Numbered from the stretch's first letter, positions 53,550 to 63,015 are shown. The stretch is DNA of 64,000 nt from Kumtagia sp052180275 (GCF_052180275.1 NZ_CP197465.1:3162001-3226000), one strand, 5' to 3'. Program-made: numbers and translations. Notes: generated by a model from the sequence alone, not told the origin.

Positions 53550-54134
53550 ATGCGCGTGCTGGTCGTTTATTGCCACCCGGTGCCGGAGAGTTTTTGCGCG
53601 GCGCTGCGCGACGCGGCGGTGGAAACGCTGACGGCGCGCGGCGACGAGGTGCGGCTGGTCGACCTCTATGCGGAGAGGTTCGATCCCGTCATGCAGCCCG
53701 ACGAGCGGCGGCTCTACAATGACGGGCCGCCGGCCGACCCGGCTTTGAAACCCTATTCTGACCATCTGAAATGGGCGGAGGCCGTGCTGTTCGTCTATCC
53801 GACCTGGTGGTACGGCCTGCCGGCCATGCTGAAGGGTTTTTTCGACCGCGTCTGGGCAACGGGCGTGGTGTTCGAGCTTGCGCCCAAGGGCGGCATCGTC
53901 TCGCGCGTCGGCCATATCAGGCGCATCGGCATCGTCACCACCTGCGGCGCGACGCGGTTCCTGTCTATCCTGATGGGTCAGCCGGGACGCAAGACGATTT
54001 TACGCGGAATCCGCGCGTTGTGCGGGATGCGAGCGCGGACGCTTTATCTGGCGCATTACGACATGGACCGCTCGACGCCGGAAAGCCGGATGGCGTTCCT
54101 GGCGAAGGTGAGGGGCAGGCTGAGGAAGTTTTGA
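53550..54134 (+). CDS. Flavodoxin-fold NAD(P)H dehydrogenase (quinone), copy 2
   Basis: The 194-residue protein begins RVLVVYCHPVPESFCAALR and contains VLFVYPTWWYGLPAMLKGFFDRVW, the same family as the preceding gene. The two are a tandem duplication that has diverged; stop and start are adjacent with no gap. Joint expression with the ABC-amidohydrolase-oxidase genes is likely; their electron donor/acceptor roles are unknown. Confidence 0.9.
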   Translation: MRVLVVYCHPVPESFCAALRDAAVETLTARGDEVRLVDLYAERFDPVMQPDERRLYNDGPPADPALKPYSDHLKWAEAVLFVYPTWWYGLPAMLKGFFDRVWATGVVFELAPKGGIVSRVGHIRRIGIVTTCGATRFLSILMGQPGRKTILRGIRALCGMRARTLYLAHYDMDRSTPESRMAFLAKVRGRLRKF

Positions 54135-54234
54135 AGAAAGTTGATATGGCCGCGAGCGCATCAAACTGGCTGAAATATTCGTTTGACGATTTAATTCACT
54201 GAAGATTAATGTCGGAAGATTTTGGGAGGAACAG

Positions 54235-54729
54235 ATGAAGGAAGATGCTCGCAAGCAGAGGAATAAGGATCGTGTTGCCGAGCTCTACAAGACATTCGCG
54301 ACACGGATATCGAATGTGATCAAGGATCTCGAAGCACAAGGCGAAAGACCAAGGATTCAAGATGCCTGGCGGTCAAAGGCCGATCAGCTTATAGCCTACA
54401 ACTCCGGCCATGCCAAAGTGAAGTACAGTTTTCACAATGTGACGGGCGCCAAAGGCGAGAAGGAAGCGCTGGCGGTCGATATGCTGGATGATGAGGCTCC
54501 TCTCAATCCGGGTGTTCCATATCTTTTAAAGCTTGCTTCGGCTGCGGAGCGGGAGGGACTTTCGACCGGTATCCGATGGGGGGTGCCCAAAAATGTCGCG
54601 AAAGCGATAAACAACGCCATCGCCGCTCAGAATTGGAAAGCACCTGTGAAGGTAGGGTGGGATCCAACGCATATAGAGCCCACAGGGATGACGATTTCGG
54701 ATGCAAAGAAGGGCGTTCGCCCAAAATAG
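54235..54729 (+). CDS. M15-like (D-Ala-D-Ala/endolysin-type) peptidase
   Basis: The 164-residue protein has an N-terminal charged helix region, then RIQDAWRSKADQLIAYNSGHAKV, SFHNVTGAKGEKEALAVDM and a final WDPTHIEPTG. The His-x6-11-Asp and late His-x-Glu pattern resembles the zinc ligands of M15 peptidases (VanY/L-alanyl-D-glutamate endopeptidases), which often come from phage. The spacing between the first His and Asp is longer than usual, so the call is tentative. GGAGGAACAG precedes ATG 54235. Base composition is clearly lower in GC than neighbours, a sign of transfer. Confidence 0.6.
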   Translation: MKEDARKQRNKDRVAELYKTFATRISNVIKDLEAQGERPRIQDAWRSKADQLIAYNSGHAKVKYSFHNVTGAKGEKEALAVDMLDDEAPLNPGVPYLLKLASAAEREGLSTGIRWGVPKNVAKAINNAIAAQNWKAPVKVGWDPTHIEPTGMTISDAKKGVRPK

Positions 54730-54754
54730 GCGAACGGTTTCTTCTCCCGACCCG

Positions 54755-57199
54755 TTAGGCCCGCACCCGTTCCGCCTTCGGATCGTACATCGGCTTCAGC
54801 GACGCCTCCGCCGCAAAACGCTCGCCGGCGATCTCGATCTCGTAGGACGAGGCCAGAAGCTCGACCTCGCTCTCGCCCTTCGACGGCACATAGCCCATCC
54901 CGATCGCGCCGCCGAGATGGTGGCCGTAATTGCCGGAGGTGACGGTGCCGACGATTTTGCCGTCACGCACGATCGCCTCGTTGTGAAAGAGCAGGGGGGT
55001 GGGGTCGGTCAGGCGGAACTGCACCATGCGGCGCTCCAGCCCGGCTTCCTTGCGGCACAGCACGGCGTCGCGGCCGATGAAGCCGGGTTTCGCTGTCTTC
55101 ACCGCAAAGCCGAGGCCGGCTTCCAGCACATGGTCCTCGTCGGTGATGTCGTGGCCGAAATGCCGGAACGCCTTTTCGATGCGGCAGGAATCCAGCGTAT
55201 GCAGGCCGCAGAGTTTCAAGCCGAAATCCGCGCCGGCATCTTCGATCGCCTCGAAGACGTGGGCCGTCTGGTCGGTCGAGACGTAGAGTTCCCAACCGAG
55301 CTCGCCGACATAGGTGACGCGGTGGGCGCGCGCCTCGCCCATGCCGATCTCGATCTTCTGCCAGGTGCCGAACGGGTTGTTCTCGTTGGAGAAATCGTTC
55401 GGGCTGACCTTTTTGATGACGTCGCGGGCGCGCGGCCCCATGAGGCAAAGCACGCTTTCGGCTGCCGTGACGTCGGTGATCACCACGAACTCGTCGGTGA
55501 GATGGCGGCGCAGCCGGGCAAGGTCGCGCTGCAGCGTGGCGCCGGGCACCACGAGGAAAAAAGCGGTGTCCGACAGGCGGCTGACGGTGAGGTCGCTCTC
55601 GATGCCGCCGCGCTCGTTGAGCATCTGTGTGTAGACGATTTTTCCCGCCGGCACGTCCATGTCGTTGGCGCAGAGCCTTTGCAGGAAGGCCAGCGCGTCG
55701 CGGCCCTCGACGCGGATCTTTCCGAACGAGGTCATGTCGAACAGGCCGACACGGTTGCGCACCGAAAGATGTTCGTCACGCTCGTTGTCGAACCAGTTCT
55801 GGCGCTTCCACGAATAGCGGTATTCACGCTCCTGGCCCGGCCTCGCGAACCAGTTGGCGCGCTCCCAGCCGGCGACCTCGCCGAAGACGGCGCCGCGCGT
55901 CTTCAGGTGCTCGTGGAGAGGAGATCGCCTCACGCCTCGCGCGGAAGCCATCTGGCGATACGGAAAATGGTCGGCATAGAGCAGGCCGAGCGTCTCGACG
56001 GAGCGCCGGTAGAGATAGGTCTTGTTGGCCTGGAACGGCTGGACGCGGCGGATGTCGACGTCCCACAGGTCGAAGGGCGGCTCGCCGTCCTGCATCCATT
56101 GCGCCAGCGCCATGCCGGCGCCGCCGGAGGACTGGATGCCGATTGAGTTGAAGCCGCAGGCGACCCAGAAATTGCGCAGTTGCGGCGCCTCGCCGAGATA
56201 GTAGCGGTCGTCGGGGGTAAAACTTTCCGGGCCGTTGAAGAAAGTGTGGATGCCGGTCTCGGCGAGCAGCGGGAAACGCTTCACCGCCTTTTCGAGAATC
56301 GGTTCAAAATGATCGAAATCCTCCGGCAACTGGTCGAAGCAGAAATCCTCGGGAATGCCGTCCATGCCCCAGGGTTTCGCCACCGACTCGAAGGCGCCGA
56401 GCAGGATCTTTCCGGCGTCCTCCTTGTAGTATGCGCACTCGTCGGGCACGCGCAGGACCGGCAGGCGACCGAGGCCGGGGATCGGCTCGGTGACGATATA
56501 GAAATGCTCGCAGGCATGCAGCGGCACCGGCACGCCGGCCATGGCGCCGACGCCATGCGCCCACATGCCCGCGCAGTTGACGACATGCTCGCAGGCGATG
56601 GTCGTGGCTTCACCGTCGACCACGGCGGTAACGCCGGTGACGCGGCCCTTGTCCTGGTGGATGGCCGTGACTTTGGCCTGCTCGACGATCTTCGCGCCGA
56701 GCATGCGCGCGCCCTTGGCCAGCGCCTGGGTGATGTTGGCAGGGTCGCCTTGTCCGTCCTTGGGAATGTAGACGGCGCCGACCACGTCGCCGATCTCCAG
56801 ATGCGGGTAGCGGGCTTTTGCCTCGGCCGGCGCGATTTCCTCGACGTCGACGCCGCGAGCGCGCGCCATCGAAGCGTTGCGATAGAGTTCTTCCTTGCGC
56901 TCGGACGTCAACGCCACGGAGATCGAGCCGCATTGGCGCATGCCGGTGGCGACGCCCGTCTCCTCCTCCAGCTTGACGTAGAGGTCGGCCGTGTATTTGG
57001 CGAGCCGCGTCATGTTGGCGGTGGCGCGCAACTGGCCGATCAGCCCGGCCGCGTGCCAGGTGGTGCCGGAGGTCAGTTGTTTGCGCTCGAGCAGGAGGAT
57101 GTCGGTCCAGCCCAGCTTTGCGAGGTGATAGGCCATCGAGCAGCCGGCGACGCCGCCGCCGATGATGACCACGCGGGCTTTCTGGGGGAGGATAGTCAT
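54755..57199 (-). CDS. FAD-dependent dehydrogenase with GcvT domain, copy 1 (dimethylglycine/sarcosine dehydrogenase-like)
   Basis: The 814-residue protein has an N-terminal FAD Rossmann motif VIIGGGVAGCSMAYHLAKLGW, a D-amino-acid-oxidase-type domain to about residue 380, then a folate-binding GcvT domain (about 430-810). This is the layout of dimethylglycine and sarcosine dehydrogenases, which demethylate and pass the methyl carbon to tetrahydrofolate. It starts four bases within the end of the aminotransferase gene (overlap ATGA) and is the last gene of the cluster. Confidence 0.9.
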   Translation of the reverse strand: MTILPQKARVVIIGGGVAGCSMAYHLAKLGWTDILLLERKQLTSGTTWHAAGLIGQLRATANMTRLAKYTADLYVKLEEETGVATGMRQCGSISVALTSERKEELYRNASMARARGVDVEEIAPAEAKARYPHLEIGDVVGAVYIPKDGQGDPANITQALAKGARMLGAKIVEQAKVTAIHQDKGRVTGVTAVVDGEATTIACEHVVNCAGMWAHGVGAMAGVPVPLHACEHFYIVTEPIPGLGRLPVLRVPDECAYYKEDAGKILLGAFESVAKPWGMDGIPEDFCFDQLPEDFDHFEPILEKAVKRFPLLAETGIHTFFNGPESFTPDDRYYLGEAPQLRNFWVACGFNSIGIQSSGGAGMALAQWMQDGEPPFDLWDVDIRRVQPFQANKTYLYRRSVETLGLLYADHFPYRQMASARGVRRSPLHEHLKTRGAVFGEVAGWERANWFARPGQEREYRYSWKRQNWFDNERDEHLSVRNRVGLFDMTSFGKIRVEGRDALAFLQRLCANDMDVPAGKIVYTQMLNERGGIESDLTVSRLSDTAFFLVVPGATLQRDLARLRRHLTDEFVVITDVTAAESVLCLMGPRARDVIKKVSPNDFSNENNPFGTWQKIEIGMGEARAHRVTYVGELGWELYVSTDQTAHVFEAIEDAGADFGLKLCGLHTLDSCRIEKAFRHFGHDITDEDHVLEAGLGFAVKTAKPGFIGRDAVLCRKEAGLERRMVQFRLTDPTPLLFHNEAIVRDGKIVGTVTSGNYGHHLGGAIGMGYVPSKGESEVELLASSYEIEIAGERFAAEASLKPMYDPKAERVRA

Positions 57200-58377
57200 G
57201 CGGCTTTCTTCCGGTAATTGGCGACGAAGCGTTTCAGCCGGGCCGCTGCCTCGGCCAGAACGGGTTCAGGCTGGCAGAGGCTGATGCGGATGTGGCCGGC
57301 GGCGGCCTCGCCGAAGGAGGAGCCGGGCATGACGGCGACCTTTTCGACGTCGAGGAAAGCCCAGGCGAAGGCTTCGCAGTCTGGCTCCACGTCGCGCACG
57401 TCGAGCATGATGTACATGCCGCCCTCCGAACCGCGCACGGTGATGCGGTTGGAGCCGGCGACCTCGGCCAGGAATGTCTGGCGGCGGGCGGCGTAGCGGG
57501 CGGCGATGTCGTCGACGCCGAAACGGTTTTCCAGCGCCTCCGTGGCGGCGCGCGAGACGAAGTCGGTCAGGCCGTAGGTGGTGACGAGGTTCAAATCGAT
57601 GGCAAGCCGGATGAGTTCGGCCGGGCCGGTGAGCCAGCCGATGCGCCAGCCGGTCATGCCGTGGCTCTTCGACATGGAGTTGATGACCAGCGTGCGTTTG
57701 GCCATGCCGGGCAGCGCGCGCGGCGAGACATGCTCGCCGCCGCCCAGCGTCCAATACACCTCGTCCGACAGCAGCCAGAGGTCGTGGCGTCGGCAGATGT
57801 CGGCGATACCTTCGAGAGATTTGCGGGTGTAGACGGCGCCGGTCGGATTGTTCGGTGTGTTGACGAGGATGGCGCGGGTATTTTCTTTTACTGCCGCCTC
57901 GATCGCCGGCGCCTCGGGCTGGAAACCGGTTTCCGCATGCGTCTCGACCACCGTGAACTCGGCTCCGGCGGCGCGGAACGTGCCGGGATAGGTGGCGTAG
58001 TAGGGCGCTACGACGATGGCGTGCGTGCCGGGATCGAGCACGGCCTGCACCGCGGAATAAATTGCGGCCTGTCCACCCGGCGTGGCGATGACCTCGTCGA
58101 CGCTGGTCGGCACGCCGGTGGCCTCGGTGGACACCTTCGCCATGGCGGCGCGCAGGCCGGGAATGCCGGGAAGCTGCGTGTAGTGATGAAAGCCACCGCG
58201 CACCGCCGCTACGCAGGCCTCGACCGTCTCGGCCGGCGTGTCGAAATCATGGTCGCCGACCGACAGCATGATGATCGGCTCGCCCGCCTGCTTGCGGGTC
58301 ATGGCGGCGAAATGCAACTCCCAGCCGTCCCTGCCGGAGGGGATGATGCCGGTTATGCGTGAAGATGGTTTTGGCAT
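57196..58377 (-). CDS. PLP-dependent aminotransferase (class I/II)
   Basis: The 393-residue fold-type I enzyme has the PLP lysine in INSMSKSHGMTGWRIGW near residue 234 and NTPNNPTGAVY near residue 173, plus the typical LSVGDHDFDTP at the start. Substrate specificity is unknown. It lies between the HAD phosphatase and the FAD/GcvT dehydrogenase genes on the same strand with tight spacing, so it likely serves the same catabolic pathway. Confidence 0.9.
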   Translation of the reverse strand: MPKPSSRITGIIPSGRDGWELHFAAMTRKQAGEPIIMLSVGDHDFDTPAETVEACVAAVRGGFHHYTQLPGIPGLRAAMAKVSTEATGVPTSVDEVIATPGGQAAIYSAVQAVLDPGTHAIVVAPYYATYPGTFRAAGAEFTVVETHAETGFQPEAPAIEAAVKENTRAILVNTPNNPTGAVYTRKSLEGIADICRRHDLWLLSDEVYWTLGGGEHVSPRALPGMAKRTLVINSMSKSHGMTGWRIGWLTGPAELIRLAIDLNLVTTYGLTDFVSRAATEALENRFGVDDIAARYAARRQTFLAEVAGSNRITVRGSEGGMYIMLDVRDVEPDCEAFAWAFLDVEKVAVMPGSSFGEAAAGHIRISLCQPEPVLAEAAARLKRFVANYRKKAA

Positions 58378-58387
58378 GAAAAACTCC

Positions 58388-59065
58388 TTACGCAGTCCAA
58401 CCGGTGAGACCGGAGATCACCAGCCGGCCGGCCCCGTCGGTCAACGGCGCCAATGCCTCATAGCCGGGGATCGTCGGGTGCGCGGTCTCGAAGCTGTGCG
58501 AATGCGTGGCGGTGACCACGACGACGCGCGCGCCGGCGGCCTCGGCGGCGCGGATGCCGGCGGGCGCGTCCTCGAAGACGAGGCAGTCATGGGGATGCTG
58601 GCCTAGCTGACCGGCCGCGAGCAGGAAACAATCGGGAGCCGGCTTGCCGTTGGTCACGTCCTCTCCGGCCACCATCAGCGGCGGCAGCGGAATGCCGGCG
58701 GCCTCCAGACGGCGAATCGCAAGCTGGCGCGGCGCCGAGGTGACGATCGCCCAGCGGTCGGCGGGCAGGGCGGCGAGGAAAGCGGCCGCACCCGCAATTG
58801 ATTCTATGCCTTCGATATCGTCCATCTCGGCCTGGGTCAGCGCATCAACCTCGGCCTGCACGTCGACGCCGGGCAGGTTCAGCGCGCGGATGGTCTCGCT
58901 TGCCCGCACGCCGTGGATGGTCGGCAGGAAGGCAGCGACGTCCAGCCCGTGGCGCATCGCCCAGGCCGCCCAGACGCGCTCGGCGGCGGCGATCGAACTC
59001 AGCAGCGTGCCGTCCATGTCGAACAGGAAGGCGCCAAAGGCGTGGTCGGGGAAGGGCAGGGTCAT
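58388..59065 (-). CDS. HAD family hydrolase (phosphatase)
   Basis: The 225-residue protein has HAD motif I FLFDMDGTLLSS, motif II VTSAPRQLA and motif III/IV GKPAPDCFLLAA with VFEDAPAGIRAAEAAG. It is a beta-phosphoglucomutase-like/phosphoglycolate-phosphatase-like member. It begins one base after the larger dehydrogenase gene ends (59067) and ends ten bases before the aminotransferase. Confidence 0.88.
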   Translation of the reverse strand: MTLPFPDHAFGAFLFDMDGTLLSSIAAAERVWAAWAMRHGLDVAAFLPTIHGVRASETIRALNLPGVDVQAEVDALTQAEMDDIEGIESIAGAAAFLAALPADRWAIVTSAPRQLAIRRLEAAGIPLPPLMVAGEDVTNGKPAPDCFLLAAGQLGQHPHDCLVFEDAPAGIRAAEAAGARVVVVTATHSHSFETAHPTIPGYEALAPLTDGAGRLVISGLTGWTA

Positions 59066-59066
59066 G

Positions 59067-61520
59067 TTATGCGCGAAGCCTCAGGTTTTCGGGGTCCCAG
59101 AGCGGCTTGTCGGGCTGGACCGTGGCGACAAAACGGTCGCCGAAGATTTCCACCTCGACCTTGGTGCCGGGAACGGTCAGGTCGGCGCGCAGCATGCCCA
59201 GCGCGATCGACTTGTCCACCCTGTAGCCCCAGCCTCCCGACGTCGTCTCGCCAACGATTTTCCCGTCATGCCAGAGCGTCGACATGGTGGGCGCGTCGCA
59301 GGGGCCGGGATCGTCCAGCGTGAGCGTCACGAATTGTTTCGCCACGCCCTGCTGTTTTTCGTTGAGCAGCGCGGCATGGCCGGCGAAGGCAGGCTTGTCC
59401 CACTTGACGAAACGCTCCAGCCCACCTTGCAGGATCGAATAGTCGGTCGAAAGGTCGCCCTTCCAGGCGCGGTAGCCCTTTTCGATGCGCAGCGAATCCA
59501 GCGCGAACATGCCGAAAGGCTTCAGCCCGTGCTTCTGGCCAGCGGCCCAGACTGCGTCGAAAATGGCCGGCGTGTCCTCGACCTTCGTGTGCAGTTCCCA
59601 ACCAAGTTCGCCGGCAAAGGAAACGCGCACCAGTTGCAGCCAGCGCCCGGCGATCTGGCAGGACTGATGCGTCAGCCACGGTTTTGTCAGGTCTGCGTCG
59701 GTGACTTCTGCGAGGATTTCGCGCGATTTGGGGCCGGACAGAATCTGGCAGGAGAATTTTTCGGTGACATCCATCAGAGTCATTTCATGGTCTTGCGGAA
59801 AATTCTTCGCAAGCCACTCGAAGTCGTGGCTCTGCGCGACCGCGGCGGTGATGAGGAAGAAAAAATCCTCGTCGAGGGCCATGATCGACATTTCGGTGAC
59901 GATGCGGCCTTGTTCGTCGGCAAAATATCCGAGGCCGATGCGACCGGGTTTCGGCACGATGCCGGTGATCAGCGACGACAGCCAGTCGCGTGCGCCAGAA
60001 CCTTGCAGGCGGAAGCGCGAGAAACCGGGCAGGTCCAGAATGCCGGTGGCGTCACGCACGGCGAGACATTCCTCACGGATGCGCGGCTCCCATGGGCCGG
60101 CGCGGTCGAAGGTCTGGGTGGATTCTTCCGACGTGTCGTCGCCGGGTATCGCATACCAGGTGGCGCGTTCCCAACCGTTATAGGCGTTGAATTGAGCGCC
60201 GAGTGCTGTCATGCGGTCGTGGATCGGCGACAGTTTCTGGTTCCGGCCCGCCGGCCAGGCGTGGCGGGGGAAGGAGATGGCGTATTCGTTGCCGTAGATT
60301 TCGAGGCCCTTGGCGACGCAATAGTCCTTGTCCGACGCGAAGGCGGTGAAGCGGCGCGGGTCGCATGACCACATGTCCCACTCGGTCTGGCCCTGGGTGA
60401 CCCATTCGGCCAGCACCTTTCCGGCGCCGCCGGCCTGGGCGATGCCGAAGGTGAAGACGCAGGCTTCGAAGGCGTTGGGTACGCCGGGCATCGGGCCGAT
60501 CAGCGGATTTCCGTCCGGAGCGTAGGGAATGGGTCCGTTGATGACCTTGCTCAGGCCCGCCGTGCCGAGGATCGGCACGCGGGCGATGGCGTCGTTCAGA
60601 TAGTGCTCCAGACGGTCGAGATCGTCAGGGAAAAGCTGGAACGAAAAATCGTCAGGCATCGGGTCGTTGTGGCCTACCCAATGCGCACGGCAATTGCGCT
60701 CATAGGGGCCGAGATTCATGCCGGTCTTTTCCTGCCGCAGGTAATAGGAGGTGTCTACGTCGCGCAGCAGCGGCAGTTTTTTGCCCTGCTCCTTCGTCCA
60801 GGCGGCGAGTTCCGGGATCTCCTCGAACAATATGTACTGGTGGCTCATCACCATCATCGGTACGTCGCGGCCGAACAGTTTTCCCACCTCTTGCGCGCGA
60901 TAGCCGGCAGCGTTGACGACATATTCTGAGCGGATATCGCCTTGCGCTGTGGAGATGACCCATTCGTCCTTGTCGCGCTTGACGCCGGTGACCGGGCAGA
61001 AACGGACGATTTTCTGGCCCATGTCGCGCGCGCCCTTGGCCAGCGCCTGGGTGAGCTGGGCAGGATCGATGTCCCCGTCATTGGGGTCGTAGAGCGCGCC
61101 GGCAAGGTCGTGCGTCTCGATGAACGGGTAGCGCGCCTTGATCTCGTCGGGGCCGACCACGTCGATCGCCATGCCCTGGTAGCGGCCCATGCCCTTGGCG
61201 CGCTGGAACTCGCGCATGCGCTCCTTGCCGTGCGCCAGACGCAGCGAGCCGGTGACGTGGTAGTTCATGGGATAGCCGACTTCGTCCGCCAGGCCGCGAT
61301 AGAGGGTGGCGGAATAGCGCTGCATGTTCATCAGCGACCAGGAGGAGGAGAAGGTCGGCACGTTGCCGGCGGCATGCCAGGTCGAGCCGGAGGTAAGCTC
61401 GTTCTTTTCCAGCAGCACGCAGTCGGTCCAGCCGGCCTTGGCCAGATGGTAGAGCGCGGAGACGCCGACCGCGCCGCCGCCGATGATGACCACGCGGGCG
61501 TGGGAGGGAAGATCAGCCAT
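59067..61520 (-). CDS. FAD-dependent dehydrogenase with GcvT domain, copy 2
   Basis: The 817-residue protein has VIIGGGAVGVSALYHLAKAGW, the LTSGSTWHAAGNVPTFSSS FAD segment cut here, and a GcvT-type C-terminal half ending in DRFVATVQPDKPLWDPENLRLRA. It is a diverged paralogue of the gene at 54755-57199. Together with the aminotransferase and HAD gene they form a four-gene minus-strand operon preceded by its probable regulator at 61557. Confidence 0.9.
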   Translation of the reverse strand: MADLPSHARVVIIGGGAVGVSALYHLAKAGWTDCVLLEKNELTSGSTWHAAGNVPTFSSSWSLMNMQRYSATLYRGLADEVGYPMNYHVTGSLRLAHGKERMREFQRAKGMGRYQGMAIDVVGPDEIKARYPFIETHDLAGALYDPNDGDIDPAQLTQALAKGARDMGQKIVRFCPVTGVKRDKDEWVISTAQGDIRSEYVVNAAGYRAQEVGKLFGRDVPMMVMSHQYILFEEIPELAAWTKEQGKKLPLLRDVDTSYYLRQEKTGMNLGPYERNCRAHWVGHNDPMPDDFSFQLFPDDLDRLEHYLNDAIARVPILGTAGLSKVINGPIPYAPDGNPLIGPMPGVPNAFEACVFTFGIAQAGGAGKVLAEWVTQGQTEWDMWSCDPRRFTAFASDKDYCVAKGLEIYGNEYAISFPRHAWPAGRNQKLSPIHDRMTALGAQFNAYNGWERATWYAIPGDDTSEESTQTFDRAGPWEPRIREECLAVRDATGILDLPGFSRFRLQGSGARDWLSSLITGIVPKPGRIGLGYFADEQGRIVTEMSIMALDEDFFFLITAAVAQSHDFEWLAKNFPQDHEMTLMDVTEKFSCQILSGPKSREILAEVTDADLTKPWLTHQSCQIAGRWLQLVRVSFAGELGWELHTKVEDTPAIFDAVWAAGQKHGLKPFGMFALDSLRIEKGYRAWKGDLSTDYSILQGGLERFVKWDKPAFAGHAALLNEKQQGVAKQFVTLTLDDPGPCDAPTMSTLWHDGKIVGETTSGGWGYRVDKSIALGMLRADLTVPGTKVEVEIFGDRFVATVQPDKPLWDPENLRLRA

Positions 61521-61556
61521 CGAGCGGCTCCTTGCGAAGGGCTTTCACGATTGTCC

Positions 61557-62144
61557 TCAATATACCGGCGGCGACACGACCCAGATGAGGACGGCCGGGA
61601 CTTTTCCCGGATTGCGCCAGCGATGCGTCCTATCCTTGAACCTGAAGCTGTCGCCGGCGCCGAGGCTGTGCCAGACGCCGCCGATCTCGATGTCGAAGCT
61701 GCCCGAGACCACGTAGCCGGCCTCCTCGGTTTCGCGCAGCGATGCTTCCTCCAGTGCGGCGCCCGGCGCGAATTCGGAGCGGATCAGTTCGAAACTACCG
61801 CCGAGATCGGGCGACAGAAGCTCCTCCACCAGGCCTGATTCGCTTGTGCCAAGCGTCCGGCGGGAGCCGGCGCGCACGACGACGCCACGCTCCTCCTCGC
61901 GCGGTACGTCATGCGCGAAGAACAAGCTTAGCGGAACGGAGAAGACGCCGGCGATGGCGCGCAAATCGCCGAGCGACGGCACCGACAGGCCGCGCTCGAC
62001 CTGGGAGAGCCAGCCGACGGAACGACCGAGCTGGCTGGCCGTTTCCGTCAGCGTCATGCCGCGCGACCTTCGCAACGCGCGGATGTCGCCCGCCAGCATC
62101 GTCTCGGCGTCGCCGTCCAGGTCAGGGAAAGAGATCGCGTTCAT
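61557..62144 (-). CDS. XRE family regulator with cupin domain
   Basis: The 195-residue protein has an N-terminal Cro/CI helix-turn-helix (DIRALRRSRGMTLTETASQLGRSVGWLSQVERG) and a C-terminal cupin sensor (about 105-195). This PuuR/SinR-like type regulates catabolism of amines and related compounds. ATG 62144 is preferred over GTG 62171. The promoter region carries two 25-base palindromes (62143 and 62181), one covering the start codon, fitting autoregulation. It also probably controls the dehydrogenase operon downstream. Confidence 0.88.
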   Translation of the reverse strand: MNAISFPDLDGDAETMLAGDIRALRRSRGMTLTETASQLGRSVGWLSQVERGLSVPSLGDLRAIAGVFSVPLSLFFAHDVPREEERGVVVRAGSRRTLGTSESGLVEELLSPDLGGSFELIRSEFAPGAALEEASLRETEEAGYVVSGSFDIEIGGVWHSLGAGDSFRFKDRTHRWRNPGKVPAVLIWVVSPPVY

Positions 62145-62167
62145 GAAAAAATCCAGGATAATTTCAT
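62143..62167. promoter_or_regulatory. Operator 1, perfect-arm palindrome over the regulator start
   Basis: The 25 bases follow the pattern ATGAAA-N2-ATCC-A-GGAT-N2-TTTCAT, with perfect inner and outer arms. The site overlaps the regulator ATG on the minus strand. Confidence 0.7.
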
Positions 62168-62180
62168 ACACATGGCTGTC

Positions 62181-62205
62181 ATGAAAAAATCAAGGAGAAT
62201 TTCAT
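62181..62205. promoter_or_regulatory. Operator 2, diverged copy of the 25-base palindrome
   Basis: The 25 bases repeat ATGAAA-N13-TTTCAT with a middle differing from operator 1 at three positions (ATCAAGGAG). Centres of the two sites are 38 bases apart. It lies in the gap shared with the plus-strand nitroreductase gene. Confidence 0.65.
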
Positions 62206-62304
62206 AAGGATACGAATCGCTTGCGCGATAGCGGGGCGTCGTGCAAACGCTGGTTATGGCAGCGTCGAGGGACGCCTGTTCGCGCGGTAGGGAAAGGACC
62301 ACGC

Positions 62305-63015
62305 ATGCTGGCACCGGACATCAAGACTGATGAGTTCGATGAAGCCTCGATTGTCGATGAAGCGATCATGTCGCGTCGCTCGGTGCGGGCTTTTCTGCCC
62401 GATCCCGTGGATGACGCGACGATACGCGACATGCTCGAGGTTTCGGCGCGTGCGCCTTCCGGCACCAATATGCAGCCGTGGCGCGTCTATGTGACGAAGG
62501 GCGAGACCAAGCAGCGTATTTCCGACGCCGTCCTGAATTCCGGCATACGCGCCGAGAAGATCGCCTGGGACGAATACAAATATTATCCAGACCAGTTCTT
62601 CGAACCGTACCAGACGCGCCGCCGGACCGTCGGTTTCGGTCTCTATTCGGCGCTCGGCATCGGCCGGCGTGAAGTGGAGCGCATGCGTGAGCAGCACGAC
62701 CGCAACTTTGTCTTCTTCGATGCTCCGGTTGGCATGATCTTCACCATCGACCGGCGGCTGAACAAGGGGTCGTGGGTCGACCTCGGTATGTTTCTGGAAA
62801 ACATCATGATCGCCGCCAGGGGCAGGGGCCTGCACACCTGCCCGCAGGCGGCGTTCGCGCCCTATCACCGGCAGATCCGGCCGGTGCTGAACATTCCCGA
62901 GGAAGAGATCCTCGTCTGCGGCATGGCGCTGGGCTACGAGGACACGACCAAGCCGGAGAACCAGTTCCGCACCGAGCGCGCGCCGCTGGAAGACTGGGTG
63001 ACATTCCTCAAATAA
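62305..63015 (+). CDS. Nitroreductase family protein
   Basis: The 236-residue FMN-binding protein has SRRSVRAFLPDPVDDATIRDML and ARAPSGTNMQPWRVYV, the nitroreductase signature, and GMALGYEDTTKPENQFRTER near the C-terminus. Substrates could be nitro compounds or flavin-linked reactions. ATG 62305 follows GGGAAAGGACC. It is divergent from the XRE-cupin regulator and might be under the same operators. Confidence 0.9.
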   Translation: MLAPDIKTDEFDEASIVDEAIMSRRSVRAFLPDPVDDATIRDMLEVSARAPSGTNMQPWRVYVTKGETKQRISDAVLNSGIRAEKIAWDEYKYYPDQFFEPYQTRRRTVGFGLYSALGIGRREVERMREQHDRNFVFFDAPVGMIFTIDRRLNKGSWVDLGMFLENIMIAARGRGLHTCPQAAFAPYHRQIRPVLNIPEEEILVCGMALGYEDTTKPENQFRTERAPLEDWVTFLK

